A DNA stretch of 64,000 nucleotides from Marinilactibacillus piezotolerans. GTDB taxonomy: Bacteria; Bacillota; Bacilli; Lactobacillales; Carnobacteriaceae_A. The DNA is taken from the NCBI RefSeq assembly GCF_900114235.1, contig NZ_FOSJ01000005.1, positions 1 through 64,000 of the forward strand, given 5' to 3'. Shown here one piece after another: positions 17,372 to 26,105 of the stretch; the stretch's first letter is position 1; the number at the start of each line of letters is the position of its first letter. Under the pieces are notes generated by a model. The model saw only the letters and a program-made list of their open reading frames with translations, did no database searches and was not told where the DNA came from. The translations under genes and the position numbers were made by a program.

Positions 17372-18727
17372 GTGGAAGATAAAAGTATAAAGCAGCATTA
17401 CGGATTATTAACAGCATTATCTATGATTGTAGGTATATGTGTAGGTTCTGGTATCTTTTTTAAAGCAGACGACATTTTAACATACACAGGTGGTAATGTT
17501 TTCTTAGGAATTATTGTATTTTTAATTGGAGCTTTCTGTGTTATTTTCGGGAGTATTACTTTAACAGAACTGGCAAGTAGAACTTCAAAAACTGGTGGTG
17601 TTGTAGGCTACTTTGAAGAATTTATTTCTTCGTCAGCTGCAAGTGCATTTGGCTGGTTTCAGTTATGGATCTACTTTCCAACGATAACGGTCGTAGTGGC
17701 CTGGGTCGCGGGAATTTATACGACGATGCTATTTGGACTTTCAACAACATTGGAGATGCAAATAGGTATTGGATTAGTTTATTTAACTTTTCTTTTTTCA
17801 TTAAACTATCTTTCGCTTAAAACAGGTGGAAGATTTCAGAATTTGACAACCTTGATCAAAATGGTTCCGTTGATTGGTATTGGAGTTGTAGGGCTGTTTT
17901 GGAGTTCGCCTACACCGGAAATACCAAGTGGAATTGCAGCAATTGGAACAAGTTCAGTTGGGCTAGGATGGTTAGCGGCGCTTGCTCCTATGGCCTTTTC
18001 TTTTGAAGGCTGGGTTATTTCAACAACCATTACTCCAGAAGTGAAAAATGCTAAACGTAATATGCCGATTGCATTAACGATTGGGCCATTGATCGTGCTA
18101 GCAGTTTATCTAGCATACTTCTTAGGAACAGTAGCAATTGTAGGTGAAGAATATATCCTTTCCACAGGAGATGCTGCAATTAACCAGATCGGTACAGCCA
18201 TTTTAGGAGCAAATGGAGAATCGATCATGTTGACATTCGTATTAATTGCAGTACTAGGTGTGGTTAATGGTTTGACCTTGGGATTTATCCGTTTACCGCA
18301 GGCGTTGGCAATGAAGAATATGATTCCGATGAGTGATAAGATAGCAGAAATAGATCCGAAAAGTGAACTATCACCTTCTTCTGCTACGGCAGCTTATATG
18401 ATTAGTCTCGTATGGATGCTGCTACATTACCTTACTCAAAAGACAGGATTGTTATCAGGCGGGGACGTTAGTGAGATTGCAATTGTTTTCAGCTATCTCG
18501 CTTATGCAGTACTTTACCTTAAAGTCATTCAACTAAAACGAGAAGGTATTGTTCAGAGTGTATTCTTAGGATATATTGCGCCAGTATTTGGGACGATTGG
18601 GGCAATGGTAATCTTGATAGGTGGTATTTTCTCAAATCCAACATTCGTGCCATTCTTTTTGATCTTTTCTCTGCTGATTTGTATTGCGGGCTATTTCTAT
18701 TATCAGAAAAAAGTTGTAGAAGTATAA
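17372..18727 (+). CDS. APC-family amino acid permease
   Basis: The 451-residue membrane protein has about 12 hydrophobic segments. It carries the APC signature GSGIFFKADDILTYTGG in the first helix pair (unwound TM1 with G-S-G), where substrate is bound in this family. The closest general type is the LAT/SteT-like exchangers. Substrate cannot be deduced. A GTG start at 17372 follows AAGGAGATAAATA. It is monocistronic: terminators lie both before and after it. Its location between nrdG and a lactonase gene gives no functional clue. Confidence 0.85.
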   Translation: MEDKSIKQHYGLLTALSMIVGICVGSGIFFKADDILTYTGGNVFLGIIVFLIGAFCVIFGSITLTELASRTSKTGGVVGYFEEFISSSAASAFGWFQLWIYFPTITVVVAWVAGIYTTMLFGLSTTLEMQIGIGLVYLTFLFSLNYLSLKTGGRFQNLTTLIKMVPLIGIGVVGLFWSSPTPEIPSGIAAIGTSSVGLGWLAALAPMAFSFEGWVISTTITPEVKNAKRNMPIALTIGPLIVLAVYLAYFLGTVAIVGEEYILSTGDAAINQIGTAILGANGESIMLTFVLIAVLGVVNGLTLGFIRLPQALAMKNMIPMSDKIAEIDPKSELSPSSATAAYMISLVWMLLHYLTQKTGLLSGGDVSEIAIVFSYLAYAVLYLKVIQLKREGIVQSVFLGYIAPVFGTIGAMVILIGGIFSNPTFVPFFLIFSLLICIAGYFYYQKKVVEV

Positions 18728-18747
18728 AATAATGAAATAAATTAGAG

Positions 18748-18783
18748 CGCTCAGAAGATAAATTACTTTTGAGCGTTTTTTTG
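18748..18783 (+). terminator. Terminator after the permease gene
   Basis: CGCTCAGAAG (18748-18757) pairs with CTTTTGAGCG (18766-18775), one G-U, followed by seven T residues. Confidence 0.85.
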
Positions 18784-18872
18784 CATAGGGATCTTTATTT
18801 TTAGTATAATTTAGCCAGTAGCTCCTGTAGTTATAAAATAAGAATGGCTAGTTTAAAAAAGGGGGTAATTAT

Positions 18873-19790
18873 ATGGTACTGGAATTAGATTCAATGGACT
18901 TTCATGATATGACACTGACATGGATAAATGGTGGGATTACTTCAATGGACGGTGGAGCCATGTTTGGCCCCGTACCTAAACCACTTTGGTCAAAAAAATA
19001 TCCGGTAAATGAGAAAAATCAGATAGAGTTACCGACAGATGCGATTCTAATTCAATATCAAGGGAAAAATTATTTGATTGATGCAGGAGTAGGTAGAGGG
19101 AAGCTGACTGAAAAACAGATTAGAAACTATGGCGTGAGGGAAGAAACACAAGCAGAAGAAAGCCTGGCTCAATTGGGAATAACGACAAATGATATTGATA
19201 TGGTTCTGATGACCCATATGCATTTTGATCATGCCGGTGGTCTTACTCAATTAATTAAAGATAAATATGTCTCCACCTTCCCTAATGCTATAATCTACGT
19301 AAATAATGTTGAGTGGAACGAAATTCGTCACCCTAATATACGTTCTAAAAGTACTTACTGGAAAGAGAACTGGGAAGTCATTCAAGATCAGGTTAGAACA
19401 TTTGATGATCATATTACAGTGGTGCCGGGGATCGAATTGTTCCATACTGGAGGTCATAGTAAGGGGCACTCGATTGTAAAATTAACTCAGCAAAGAGAGA
19501 CTTTACTGCATATGGCTGATATTATGCCGACACATGCTCATCAGAATCCGTTATGGGTACTTGGGTTTGATGATTATCCAATGGATTCCATTGCAGCAAA
19601 ACAGCATTGGATGAAAGAAGCAGTAGAAACAAATGCTAAATTCATATTCTACCACGATGCTTTCTATAGAATGATTCAATGGGATACTACTGGAAAAAAT
19701 GTAATAAGTTCTCTCAAACGAACTAAACTGCCGTATATTAATTGGAGTCCTGAGAATGAAACAATAGATCGAGGATCCTTAAAAGGGTAA
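18873..19790 (+). CDS. Metallo-beta-lactamase-fold lactonase, YtnP-like
   Basis: The protein has 305 residues with the metal-binding motif [10 protein letters not shown] (HxHxDH) near residues 115-124 and later metal ligands in [20 protein letters not shown] and FYHDAF. Its N-terminus ([22 protein letters not shown]) is like B. subtilis YtnP, a lactonase reported to quench signalling lactones. No signal peptide is present, so it is cytoplasmic. AAAGGGGG precedes the ATG. It is a single gene. Activity on N-acyl homoserine lactones or other lactones is a family-level inference. Confidence 0.82.
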   Translation: MVLELDSMDFHDMTLTWINGGITSMDGGAMFGPVPKPLWSKKYPVNEKNQIELPTDAILIQYQGKNYLIDAGVGRGKLTEKQIRNYGVREETQAEESLAQLGITTNDIDMVLMTHMHFDHAGGLTQLIKDKYVSTFPNAIIYVNNVEWNEIRHPNIRSKSTYWKENWEVIQDQVRTFDDHITVVPGIELFHTGGHSKGHSIVKLTQQRETLLHMADIMPTHAHQNPLWVLGFDDYPMDSIAAKQHWMKEAVETNAKFIFYHDAFYRMIQWDTTGKNVISSLKRTKLPYINWSPENETIDRGSLKG

Positions 19791-19892
19791 TTTTAACAGA
19801 TAGAATTATTTAAATTTATAGTAAGAATCTAATCATACTTTATAAACTGTAGAATCAAAGTGTTTACAGAGAATTTGCAAAGGCTTTAAAAA

Positions 19893-19920
19893 TTGATTTA
19901 TTAGTAGAATATGGTATAAT
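19893..19920 (+). promoter_or_regulatory. Strong promoter without a downstream ORF
   Basis: TTGATT (19893-19898) and TATAAT (19915-19920), 16 bases apart, with an extended -10 (TGGTATAAT). No ribosome binding site plus ORF follows for 290 bases, which points to a non-coding transcript. Confidence 0.6.
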
Positions 19921-19926
19921 GGAATT

Positions 19927-20145
19927 ACATTAGGAATAAATATGAAACATTATATAAAATCGTTTTAACGAAGTTTAATCGATCTGGCGCAACTATAGAG
20001 TTGTAAGGACATAGTAGAGGTAGGGACTGTGTTGTTTAAATGAGAAACTCAGTAATATAATTTGAATAGTATTTTAGCACGAAAATCACTGTATAAGTCA
20101 TTTATTTTTAATTAGAGAGCCGCTCCTTAATTGGAGGGGCTTTTG
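19927..20145 (+). ncRNA. Candidate small RNA of unknown type
   Basis: This roughly 220-base unit runs from a strong extended -10 promoter to a terminator hairpin and contains no credible ORF. Small hairpins are visible inside: TCGT/ACGA at 19962-19973, CAACT/AGTTG near 19989-20002, and TGAG/CTCA near 20039-20049. I do not recognise 6S, tmRNA, RNase P, a T-box or any riboswitch motif. It could be an independent small RNA or a long leader of trmN6 with a regulatory terminator. Start and end are inferred from the promoter and terminator. Confidence 0.4.
20118..20145 (+). terminator. Terminator upstream of trmN6
   Basis: AGCCGCTCC (20118-20126) and GGAGGGGCT (20133-20141) pair with one G-G mismatch and are followed by TTTTG. 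It ends the ORF-free unit before trmN6. Confidence 0.65.
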
Positions 20146-20217
20146 TCAATTCTAGAGTAATATTGATAAGTGGATTTTGGTATACTGGAATAAATGAATA
20201 GATAAGGAAGCGAACAA

Positions 20218-20982
20218 GTGGAAGATTTACTTAGAAATGATGAACGAATTGATCAACTGATGCAGTATGACCTGAAAATTATTCAAAGTCCCACTGTTTT
20301 TTCGTTTTCATTAGATGCGGTACTTTTAGGAGATTTTGCTCAGGTTCCAAGACATGATCGCGCGAATATAATGGATTTGTGCTCAGGAAACGGAGCAATC
20401 GCTTTGATGTTGAGCCAAAAGACAAAGAGCTTAGTAACAGGGGTAGAAATTCAGGAGCGACTAATTGATATGGCGAATAGGAGCATCCGCTTAAATAGGC
20501 TGGAAAGTAAAGTTAATATGATTCATACAGACGTCAATGAAATAAAAAACTGGATCAGACATGACTCAGTGGATGTGGTGACTTGCAATCCTCCATATTT
20601 CAAACATACAAAGGAAAGTGCCAAAAATCCTAATCAGCATCTGGCAATCGCTAGACATGAGCTCTACTTGAATTTGCAAGAACTTATGAAAGCGACTGCT
20701 TTTTTATTAAAAACAAAAGGAAAAGCATATTTTGTGCATAGACCGGAACGGTTTCTTGAAATTTTAGATGCTATGCGAGAAGTTAATCTCGTACCAAAGC
20801 GAGTCAGATTTGTTTATCCCAAAGAACATAAAGAGGCTAACATGCTGCTGATCGAAGGAATAAAAAATGGCAAAGAAACTGGATTTACGGTTCTTCCACC
20901 ATTATATGTATTTGATCAGCAAGATGAATATTTACCAGAAGTTAGAAGGATGATATATGGAAGCAACAGAAAAGAAAGCTAG
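20218..20982 (+). CDS. trmN6: tRNA1(Val) (adenine(37)-N6)-methyltransferase
   Basis: The 254-residue protein is a class I SAM methyltransferase with the SAM-binding motif DLCSGNGAIAL (about 53-63) and the N6-adenine catalytic motif NPPY (124-127). It corresponds to YabB/TrmN6. A GTG start follows AAGGAAGCGAACAA. The last 26 bases overlap yazA. It belongs to the trmN6-yazA-rsmI group normally next to yabA. Confidence 0.92.
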   Translation: MEDLLRNDERIDQLMQYDLKIIQSPTVFSFSLDAVLLGDFAQVPRHDRANIMDLCSGNGAIALMLSQKTKSLVTGVEIQERLIDMANRSIRLNRLESKVNMIHTDVNEIKNWIRHDSVDVVTCNPPYFKHTKESAKNPNQHLAIARHELYLNLQELMKATAFLLKTKGKAYFVHRPERFLEILDAMREVNLVPKRVRFVYPKEHKEANMLLIEGIKNGKETGFTVLPPLYVFDQQDEYLPEVRRMIYGSNRKES

Positions 20983-21310
20983 TTACTTTTATGTACTGCT
21001 TTGTAAAGATGATACACTTTATGGTGGGTATACAACAAACCTGGACCGTAGACTGAAAGAACATAATACCGGCACAGGTGCAAAATATACACGTCCAGCT
21101 TATAGGAGACCTGTACGAATGATTTATGCAGAAAGCTATGTTTCCAGAAGTGAAGCAACAAAAGCTGAAGCAGCATTCAAGAAACTGACGCGTAAAAATA
21201 AAGAATATTATTTAAAAAGAAATGGTGTATCGATTCCATTTAAGGACCAGTTAAATCGAATCATCAATAATACAGAGGAGTCCAATGATGCAGACACAGA
21301 AGAGTTTTGA
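20957..21310 (+). CDS. yazA: GIY-YIG domain protein (UPF0213, YazA)
   Basis: The 117-residue protein is a minimal GIY-YIG nuclease-type domain: YFYVLLCKDDTLYGGYTTNLDRRLKEHN..., with G-x-Y-T-x2-L-x2-R-x3-H and a downstream Glu in AEAAFKKLTRKNK. In this genome the usual GIY...YIG reads YVLL...YGGY. The biological role of the UPF0213 family is not established. It overlaps trmN6 and rsmI by 26 bases each, so the three are surely cotranscribed. Confidence 0.92.
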   Translation: MEATEKKASYFYVLLCKDDTLYGGYTTNLDRRLKEHNTGTGAKYTRPAYRRPVRMIYAESYVSRSEATKAEAAFKKLTRKNKEYYLKRNGVSIPFKDQLNRIINNTEESNDADTEEF

Positions 21311-22163
21311 AACAAGTGAAAAAGGCATTCTCTACTTAATTCCTACTCCGATTGGAAATCTGGAAGATATGACGTTTAGAGCGATTCGTTTATTAAAAGA
21401 AGCAGATATTATTGCGGCTGAAGACACTAGAAATACACAAAAGTTATTGAATCATTTTGAGATAGAAACAAAACAAATCAGTTTTCATGAACATAACTCT
21501 AAAGAAAGAACGACTCAATTAGTAGAAAGAATGCTAGCTGGAGAAACAGTGGCACAGGTTAGCGATGCCGGAATGCCATCAATTAGTGACCCGGGAGTTG
21601 ACTTAGTGAAGTCAGCTATAGAAGCAGGAATAGCTGTTGTTCCATTACCGGGTGCAAATGCTGCCTTACCTGCTTTAATTGCCTCTGGAATCGCACCACA
21701 GCCTTTCTGCTTCTATGGATTCTTATCAAGAAAGAAAAAGGATCTACAGTTAGAACTGGAAAATTTGAAAAATCGTCAAGAAACACTGATTTTTTATGAA
21801 TCACCTCACAGATTGAAAACGATGTTGGAACAAATGGAACCTGTACTTGGATCTGAACGTAAAATTGTTCTAGCGAGGGAATTGACGAAGCGATATGAAG
21901 AATTTATTCGTGGTTCAGTTTCTGAAGTATTTAAATGGGCACAGAACGAACAGATTAGAGGGGAATTCTGTATCATTGTAGAAGGAAATAAAAGCCCTGA
22001 TTTAGATGAACAAGAGGCGGAATGGACAAACTGGACATTAAAAGAGCATGTTGAAAAAATAATCGACAAGCAGGACGTAACGAGTAAAGCAGCTATTAAA
22101 AAAGTGGCGCAACTTAGAAATGTACAAAAAAGAGAAGTTTATTCTGCTTATCACGAGTTATAA
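21285..22163 (+). CDS. rsmI: 16S rRNA (cytidine(1402)-2'-O)-methyltransferase
   Basis: The 292-residue protein belongs to the tetrapyrrole-methylase-like RsmI family. Visible are LYLIPTPIGNLEDMTFRAIRLL, the AEDTRNTQKLL segment, the glycine-rich SDAGMPSISDPG and PLPGANAALPALIASG. It 2'-O-methylates C1402 in the ribosomal P site. Two consecutive ATG codons start the gene within yazA. It closes the overlapping three-gene group. Confidence 0.95.
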   Translation: MMQTQKSFETSEKGILYLIPTPIGNLEDMTFRAIRLLKEADIIAAEDTRNTQKLLNHFEIETKQISFHEHNSKERTTQLVERMLAGETVAQVSDAGMPSISDPGVDLVKSAIEAGIAVVPLPGANAALPALIASGIAPQPFCFYGFLSRKKKDLQLELENLKNRQETLIFYESPHRLKTMLEQMEPVLGSERKIVLARELTKRYEEFIRGSVSEVFKWAQNEQIRGEFCIIVEGNKSPDLDEQEAEWTNWTLKEHVEKIIDKQDVTSKAAIKKVAQLRNVQKREVYSAYHEL

Positions 22164-22226
22164 ATACTAGATAGTATTCTTGAAAAAGATACAGTATAAT
22201 ATAAATAAATGAAGGAGGCTATTTCA

Positions 22227-23009
22227 ATGAAAAAATGGACTAGATTAGTGGCATTTTTAACTATTGGAGCTACTTTAGCTGCGTGCAGTAATGACACAGA
22301 AGAGTCAGCGATGGAGCCGGAATCTGAGCAAACTACGAATACTGAAACAAATGTAAATAATGACTATCAAACAATGCTGGACCAGGCAAAAGTGCAATAT
22401 GATGCAGAAAAATTGGATGAAGCAGCTGGAACGCTATCTCTTTTATTGAAAGAAGATTTGACAGAGTATCCAGATATTCAGTCAGAAGCAGAAAGCTTAT
22501 TAGAAGAAGTGAATTTGACCCAAGCCGAACAAGCAAGGGAAGTGGCCAGTGCATCTTCAGATAAAACTGAATATCAGACAGAACGTCAGTCAAGTGTACT
22601 AGGAGAAGAGTATCTGGCTGCTACAGGTAAATCTATAGAAGATGCAACAGATGAAGAGCTGGGTAATTGGCTAGCTGAAAAAGAAGAAAAAGCTGAAGCA
22701 GAAACTAATTCTGAGGAAACTGCTACAGAAGAAACTGAAACACAAGATCAAAAAACATTTGCCACAGATAAAGAAGCAGAAGACTACGCTTTTACCCAAT
22801 CTGTAGATCGTCTAGAATTAAATAACGAAAATTATTCAATCTTTGTAGATAGAACAGATAATCAATGGGTTTCTATTGAGGTAAGAGAAACCGTAAAACA
22901 AGACGGAGTAGAATGGTCTAATTTAATTGGGTTATATCGATATGACTTGCAGACTGACTCTATCGAAAAACTGGATTCAGTAACTGGAGAATATCAGGAT
23001 GTTGAATAG
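22227..23009 (+). CDS. Lipoprotein of unknown function
   Basis: From the ATG at 22227 the protein has 260 residues. It opens with a lipoprotein signal MKKWTRLVAFLTIGATLAAC; lipidation would occur at Cys20. An upstream ATG at 22209 overlaps the GGAGG site (22214-22218) and is rejected. The mature part is strongly acidic (Glu/Thr-rich linkers), with a helical segment at about 45-105 and a C-terminal beta-rich domain containing NQWVSIEVRE and LIGLYRYDLQTDSIEKLD. I do not recognise the family. It is exported and membrane-anchored, and is followed by a strong terminator. Confidence 0.8.
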   Translation: MKKWTRLVAFLTIGATLAACSNDTEESAMEPESEQTTNTETNVNNDYQTMLDQAKVQYDAEKLDEAAGTLSLLLKEDLTEYPDIQSEAESLLEEVNLTQAEQAREVASASSDKTEYQTERQSSVLGEEYLAATGKSIEDATDEELGNWLAEKEEKAEAETNSEETATEETETQDQKTFATDKEAEDYAFTQSVDRLELNNENYSIFVDRTDNQWVSIEVRETVKQDGVEWSNLIGLYRYDLQTDSIEKLDSVTGEYQDVE

Positions 23010-23023
23010 CCATACTTCAATTA

Positions 23024-23059
23024 AAAAGGATATACCGATACTAGGTATATCCTTTTTTT
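23024..23059 (+). terminator. Terminator after the lipoprotein gene
   Basis: AAAGGATATACC and GGTATATCCTTT form a 12-bp perfect stem around CGATACTA-type loop sequence, followed by T residues. Confidence 0.9.
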
Positions 23060-23129
23060 ATCTTAAAAATACGACATCATAGAAATTTTACAAAAGCTAT
23101 GTCATAATATTAAAAAAGGGGTGGAAGAA

Positions 23130-24077
23130 ATGACTCAAACAATTTTGACATGGCGTAACCTTACAGCGCAGCAAGAAGAAAAAATAAAAGAATTAGCACC
23201 TGATTATAAACTGATTTCTTCACTTGAAGAAGCAGATAATCTAGAAGATATAGAGGTAGTATATGGTTGGAAAAGTGAAGATGGGAATAAACTGATCGAC
23301 CATTCAGCGAATCAGGTAAAATGGATACAGGTGGCTTCTGCTGGCGTAGATTATTTAGACCAGGAGAAATTGAAGAAACAAGACATTTTGCTAACAAATT
23401 CAAGCGGAATTCACTCGAATGGTATTGCAGAGTCTGTCTTCGGAATGTTACTTAATTATACAAGAGGAATGGATATTTCTTTAAAAGCACAATTGAAAAG
23501 TGAATGGATATCAGTCGACACATTACTAGAGTTAAGTGGTAAGACAATGATGATCGTGGGTACTGGAGAGATTGGAAAACAAACTGGTAAAGTTGCTCAT
23601 GCTTTTGATATGAAAACGATTGGTATCAATCGCAGTGGTGGTGAAGTGGAGCATATGGATGAACAATATACCCAGGATGATTTAGAGAATGTAATTGGAC
23701 ACGCAGATATTGTAGTGAATATTCTTCCGATGACAGATGAAACTGATAAGTTGTTTGATAAAAATTTATTTAAACAAATGAAAGATCAAAGTATATTTAT
23801 TAATGTCGGTCGTGGTGGAACAGTAGATACAGATGCTTTACTGGAAGCATTGGACTCTAATATTGCTTATGCCGGATTGGATGTATTTCACGAAGAACCC
23901 TTACCAAACGATCATCCACTTTGGAATCGTGAAGATGTATTGATTACGCCGCACATTGCTGGTAGATTAGAGGATTACAGTAAAAGTCTCTTTCCGATAT
24001 TTGAAAAAAACTTAAAAGCCTACGTGAACGGAGAAGAATTACCTATTAATTTAGTAGATTATTCTCGCGGCTATTAA
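23130..24077 (+). CDS. D-isomer specific 2-hydroxyacid dehydrogenase family protein
   Basis: The 315-residue protein (from the ATG at 23130, with AAGGGGTGG upstream; a GTG at 23121 inside that site is less likely) has a C-terminal Rossmann domain with VGTGEIGKQTG. The catalytic residues of the family are present: Arg in NVGRGGTVD, Glu in HEEPLP and His in TPHIAGR. Such enzymes interconvert 2-keto acids and D-2-hydroxy acids with NAD(P)H. The substrate cannot be inferred; sequence segments resemble the glyoxylate/hydroxypyruvate or phosphoglycerate-dehydrogenase-like branch. Single gene with its own terminator. Confidence 0.85.
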   Translation: MTQTILTWRNLTAQQEEKIKELAPDYKLISSLEEADNLEDIEVVYGWKSEDGNKLIDHSANQVKWIQVASAGVDYLDQEKLKKQDILLTNSSGIHSNGIAESVFGMLLNYTRGMDISLKAQLKSEWISVDTLLELSGKTMMIVGTGEIGKQTGKVAHAFDMKTIGINRSGGEVEHMDEQYTQDDLENVIGHADIVVNILPMTDETDKLFDKNLFKQMKDQSIFINVGRGGTVDTDALLEALDSNIAYAGLDVFHEEPLPNDHPLWNREDVLITPHIAGRLEDYSKSLFPIFEKNLKAYVNGEELPINLVDYSRGY

Positions 24078-24112
24078 TCACTACTAAACAATGATACATT
24101 TAATAAAAGTTT

Positions 24113-24162
24113 AAACGATTGTAAAATTACTGTTTCAATAGTAATTGCACAATCGTTTTTTT
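24113..24162 (+). terminator. Terminator after the dehydrogenase gene
   Basis: AAACGATTGT pairs with ACAATCGTTT, with a second AATTACT/AGTAATT pairing above it, followed by seven T residues. Confidence 0.85.
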
Positions 24163-24260
24163 GTTTTGAATTTTATAAATAAAATAATGTATAAATATAC
24201 TTAAAAAGGCGATTTAATTTATTAAAAAGCGTAAAATATTCAAAAAAGATAATAAAACAG

Positions 24261-24289
24261 TTGACATAGAAAATTGGCTGATGTAGACT
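24261..24289 (+). promoter_or_regulatory. Promoter of the argGCJBDFH operon
   Basis: TTGACA (24261-24266) and TAGACT (24284-24289), 17 bases apart, directly before the T-box leader. Confidence 0.75.
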
Positions 24290-24295
24290 ATTTCA

Positions 24296-24589
24296 TAACA
24301 TCAATGAACAAGAGAGTAGATGAGATACTTTCATAAATGCCTATGGCAATCAGCGAGCCGATACAGAGTGGAAGATCGGCATGAAAAACTCATTGAACCG
24401 CACTTGGAAGATGCTGTTTTGAATCGTACTGTCTGGGACAAGTAAGGTCTGGGCAGGAGAAGGAGAAACAGCCGTCATACAGCGTTAATGTACTGAGGTG
24501 GCAGACACCCGTTAGTAAATATTTGTCTGCAAGTAGAGTGGTACCGCGATTTAAATCGTCTCTGTGTAAAAACAGCAGGCGTTTTTTTT
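24296..24589 (+). promoter_or_regulatory. T-box leader, probable arginine specificity, upstream of argG
   Basis: The conserved T-box AGAGTGGTACCGCG is at 24535-24548. The antiterminator is explicit: AGAG and GCGAT pair with ATCGT and CTCT around a TTAA loop, leaving the bulge that binds the uncharged tRNA acceptor end. The competing terminator is CGTCTCTGT (24557-24565) with ACAGCAGGCG followed by eight T residues. Stem I is recognisable from AGAGAGTAGATGAG, the distal GCCGAT/ATCGGC stem with AGAGTGGAAG, and the ATGAG/CTCAT helix. In the 3' side of the specifier loop GAACCGCACTT offers CGC (24399-24401), an arginine codon, consistent with the operon. Specifier assignment is an inference from pattern. 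Confidence 0.88.
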
Positions 24590-24590
24590 A

Positions 24591-24756
24591 TTGTCTAGCT
24601 TCACACACCAACCCTTCGAGAAAAAGATAAAATTACCCATTGCGCGGGATGCTTATTGACATAGCTGTTCGAACGGATGTGAGTTACAGATATGTTATGT
24701 CGACGACCTTTAGGGAGGTCGACGCTTCCTATGAGGTTTTAGATTTTCTTTTCAGG
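24591..24756. repeat. Candidate dispersed intergenic repeat between T-box and argG
   Basis: The segment begins TTGTCTAGCTTCA, contains CGCGGGATGCTTAT and the GTCGACGACC/GGTCGACG inverted pair, and ends CGCTTCC...TTTTCTTTT. This frame resembles the families of intergenic repeats in low-GC Gram-positives that start TTGTCTAGCT and end near CGCTTxCGCTTTTCTT. It has no ORF and is downstream of the T-box terminator, so it lies in the argG mRNA leader. Only one copy is in the window, so repetition is not shown here. Confidence 0.4.
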
Positions 24757-24833
24757 GCTGAACGGTGTACTTAGCTTTTCTTAATACACATTTTTAAAAA
24801 TTAAAACAAAAATTAAAAAAAGGAGTATGCATC

Positions 24834-26105
24834 ATGACTGACAAACAATACAAAAAAATCGTACTAGCTTATTCAGGAGGATTAGATACTTCCGTAATCA
24901 TCCATTGGTTAAAGGCACATTATAACTGCGATATTATTGCAGTTACAGCTAATGTCGGGCAAGAAGACGAACTAGAAGGACTAGAAGAAAAAGCTTTGAA
25001 GACAGGTGCTTCAAAGTTTTATCTAGCTGAAGTGGAAGAAGAATTTGTTTATGATTCCATTTTTCCAACATTAAAAGCAGGTGCCATCTATGAGAATAAA
25101 TATCTGTTAGGCACAGCAACGGCTCGTCCAGTCATTGCCAAAGCTCTCGTAGAAATAGCAAAACAAGAAGGTGCAGATGCCATTTGTCATGGTTGTACTG
25201 GAAAAGGAAATGATCAGGTTCGATTTGAGATGGGAATTAAAGCTTTAGCTCCTGAACTAGATATTATTGCTCCATGGAGAACGTGGGAAATCACTTCTCG
25301 TGAAGAGGCAATCGATTATGCAGAAAAACATGAAATCCCATTGAAGATTTCTCGTGAAACGAATTACTCCAAAGACAAGAATTTGTGGCACTTGTCTCAT
25401 GAAGGGTTAGATTTAGAAGATCCATTGAATGAACCGAAGTATCATTCTATTTTAGAAATGAGTGTTACTCCAGAAAAAGCTCCAGATAAGCCAACATATG
25501 TAAGTATTGACTTTGAGCAGGGCGTTCCAGTAGCAATCGACGGAAAAGAACTAGGTGGCGTAGAATTAATCAAAGCTCTAAATAAAATTGGTGGAGAAAA
25601 TGCTATAGGGATTCTGGATATGATAGAAAATCGTCTAGTCGGAATGAAAAGCCGTGGTGTATATGAAACACCCGGTGGAACGCTGCTTTATTTTGCACAT
25701 GAGCAGCTAGAAATGATTACTTTGGATAAAGAGACGCTTCAATATAAACAAGAGCTGGCTCAGAAATATGCCAATATTATATATAACGGTCAGTATTTTA
25801 CACCACTAAAGCAGGCTTTGGATGCATTCATAAATGAAACTCAACAGACCGTTACAGGTACTGTGAAACTGAAATTATATAAAGGAAATATGATTGTTTC
25901 AAGTGTGGATTCACCCTATAGCTTGTATTCAGAAGCTTTTGCAACCTTTGATGACGACGATGTCTACAATCAAGGAGACGCCGCTGGATTTATCAATCTA
26001 TATGGGTTATCAAGTGTCATTCATGCTGAAATGAAAAAGAAGACACAGCTCGCAAAGCAAGTAAACAGTAGCTTCATCCTGAAAGAGGAAGGAATCAAGG
26101 CATGA
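24834..26105 (+). CDS. argG: Argininosuccinate synthase
   Basis: The protein has 423 residues. The N-type ATP-pyrophosphatase P-loop is AYSGGLDTS near the N-terminus; [13 protein letters not shown] and the [13 protein letters not shown] segment follow. It joins citrulline and aspartate. The C-terminus is slightly longer than the roughly 400 residues usual in Bacillus. AAAGGAG precedes the ATG. First gene of the arginine operon, overlapping argC by four bases. Confidence 0.97.
   Translation: MTDKQYKKIVLAYSGGLDTSVIIHWLKAHYNCDIIAVTANVGQEDELEGLEEKALKTGASKFYLAEVEEEFVYDSIFPTLKAGAIYENKYLLGTATARPVIAKALVEIAKQEGADAICHGCTGKGNDQVRFEMGIKALAPELDIIAPWRTWEITSREEAIDYAEKHEIPLKISRETNYSKDKNLWHLSHEGLDLEDPLNEPKYHSILEMSVTPEKAPDKPTYVSIDFEQGVPVAIDGKELGGVELIKALNKIGGENAIGILDMIENRLVGMKSRGVYETPGGTLLYFAHEQLEMITLDKETLQYKQELAQKYANIIYNGQYFTPLKQALDAFINETQQTVTGTVKLKLYKGNMIVSSVDSPYSLYSEAFATFDDDDVYNQGDAAGFINLYGLSSVIHAEMKKKTQLAKQVNSSFILKEEGIKA

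Noticed and set aside
24656-24661. A second TTGACA between the T-box and argG as a possible extra promoter
   Set aside because: No -10-like hexamer lies at 15-19 bases; the nearest TATGTT is 29 bases away.
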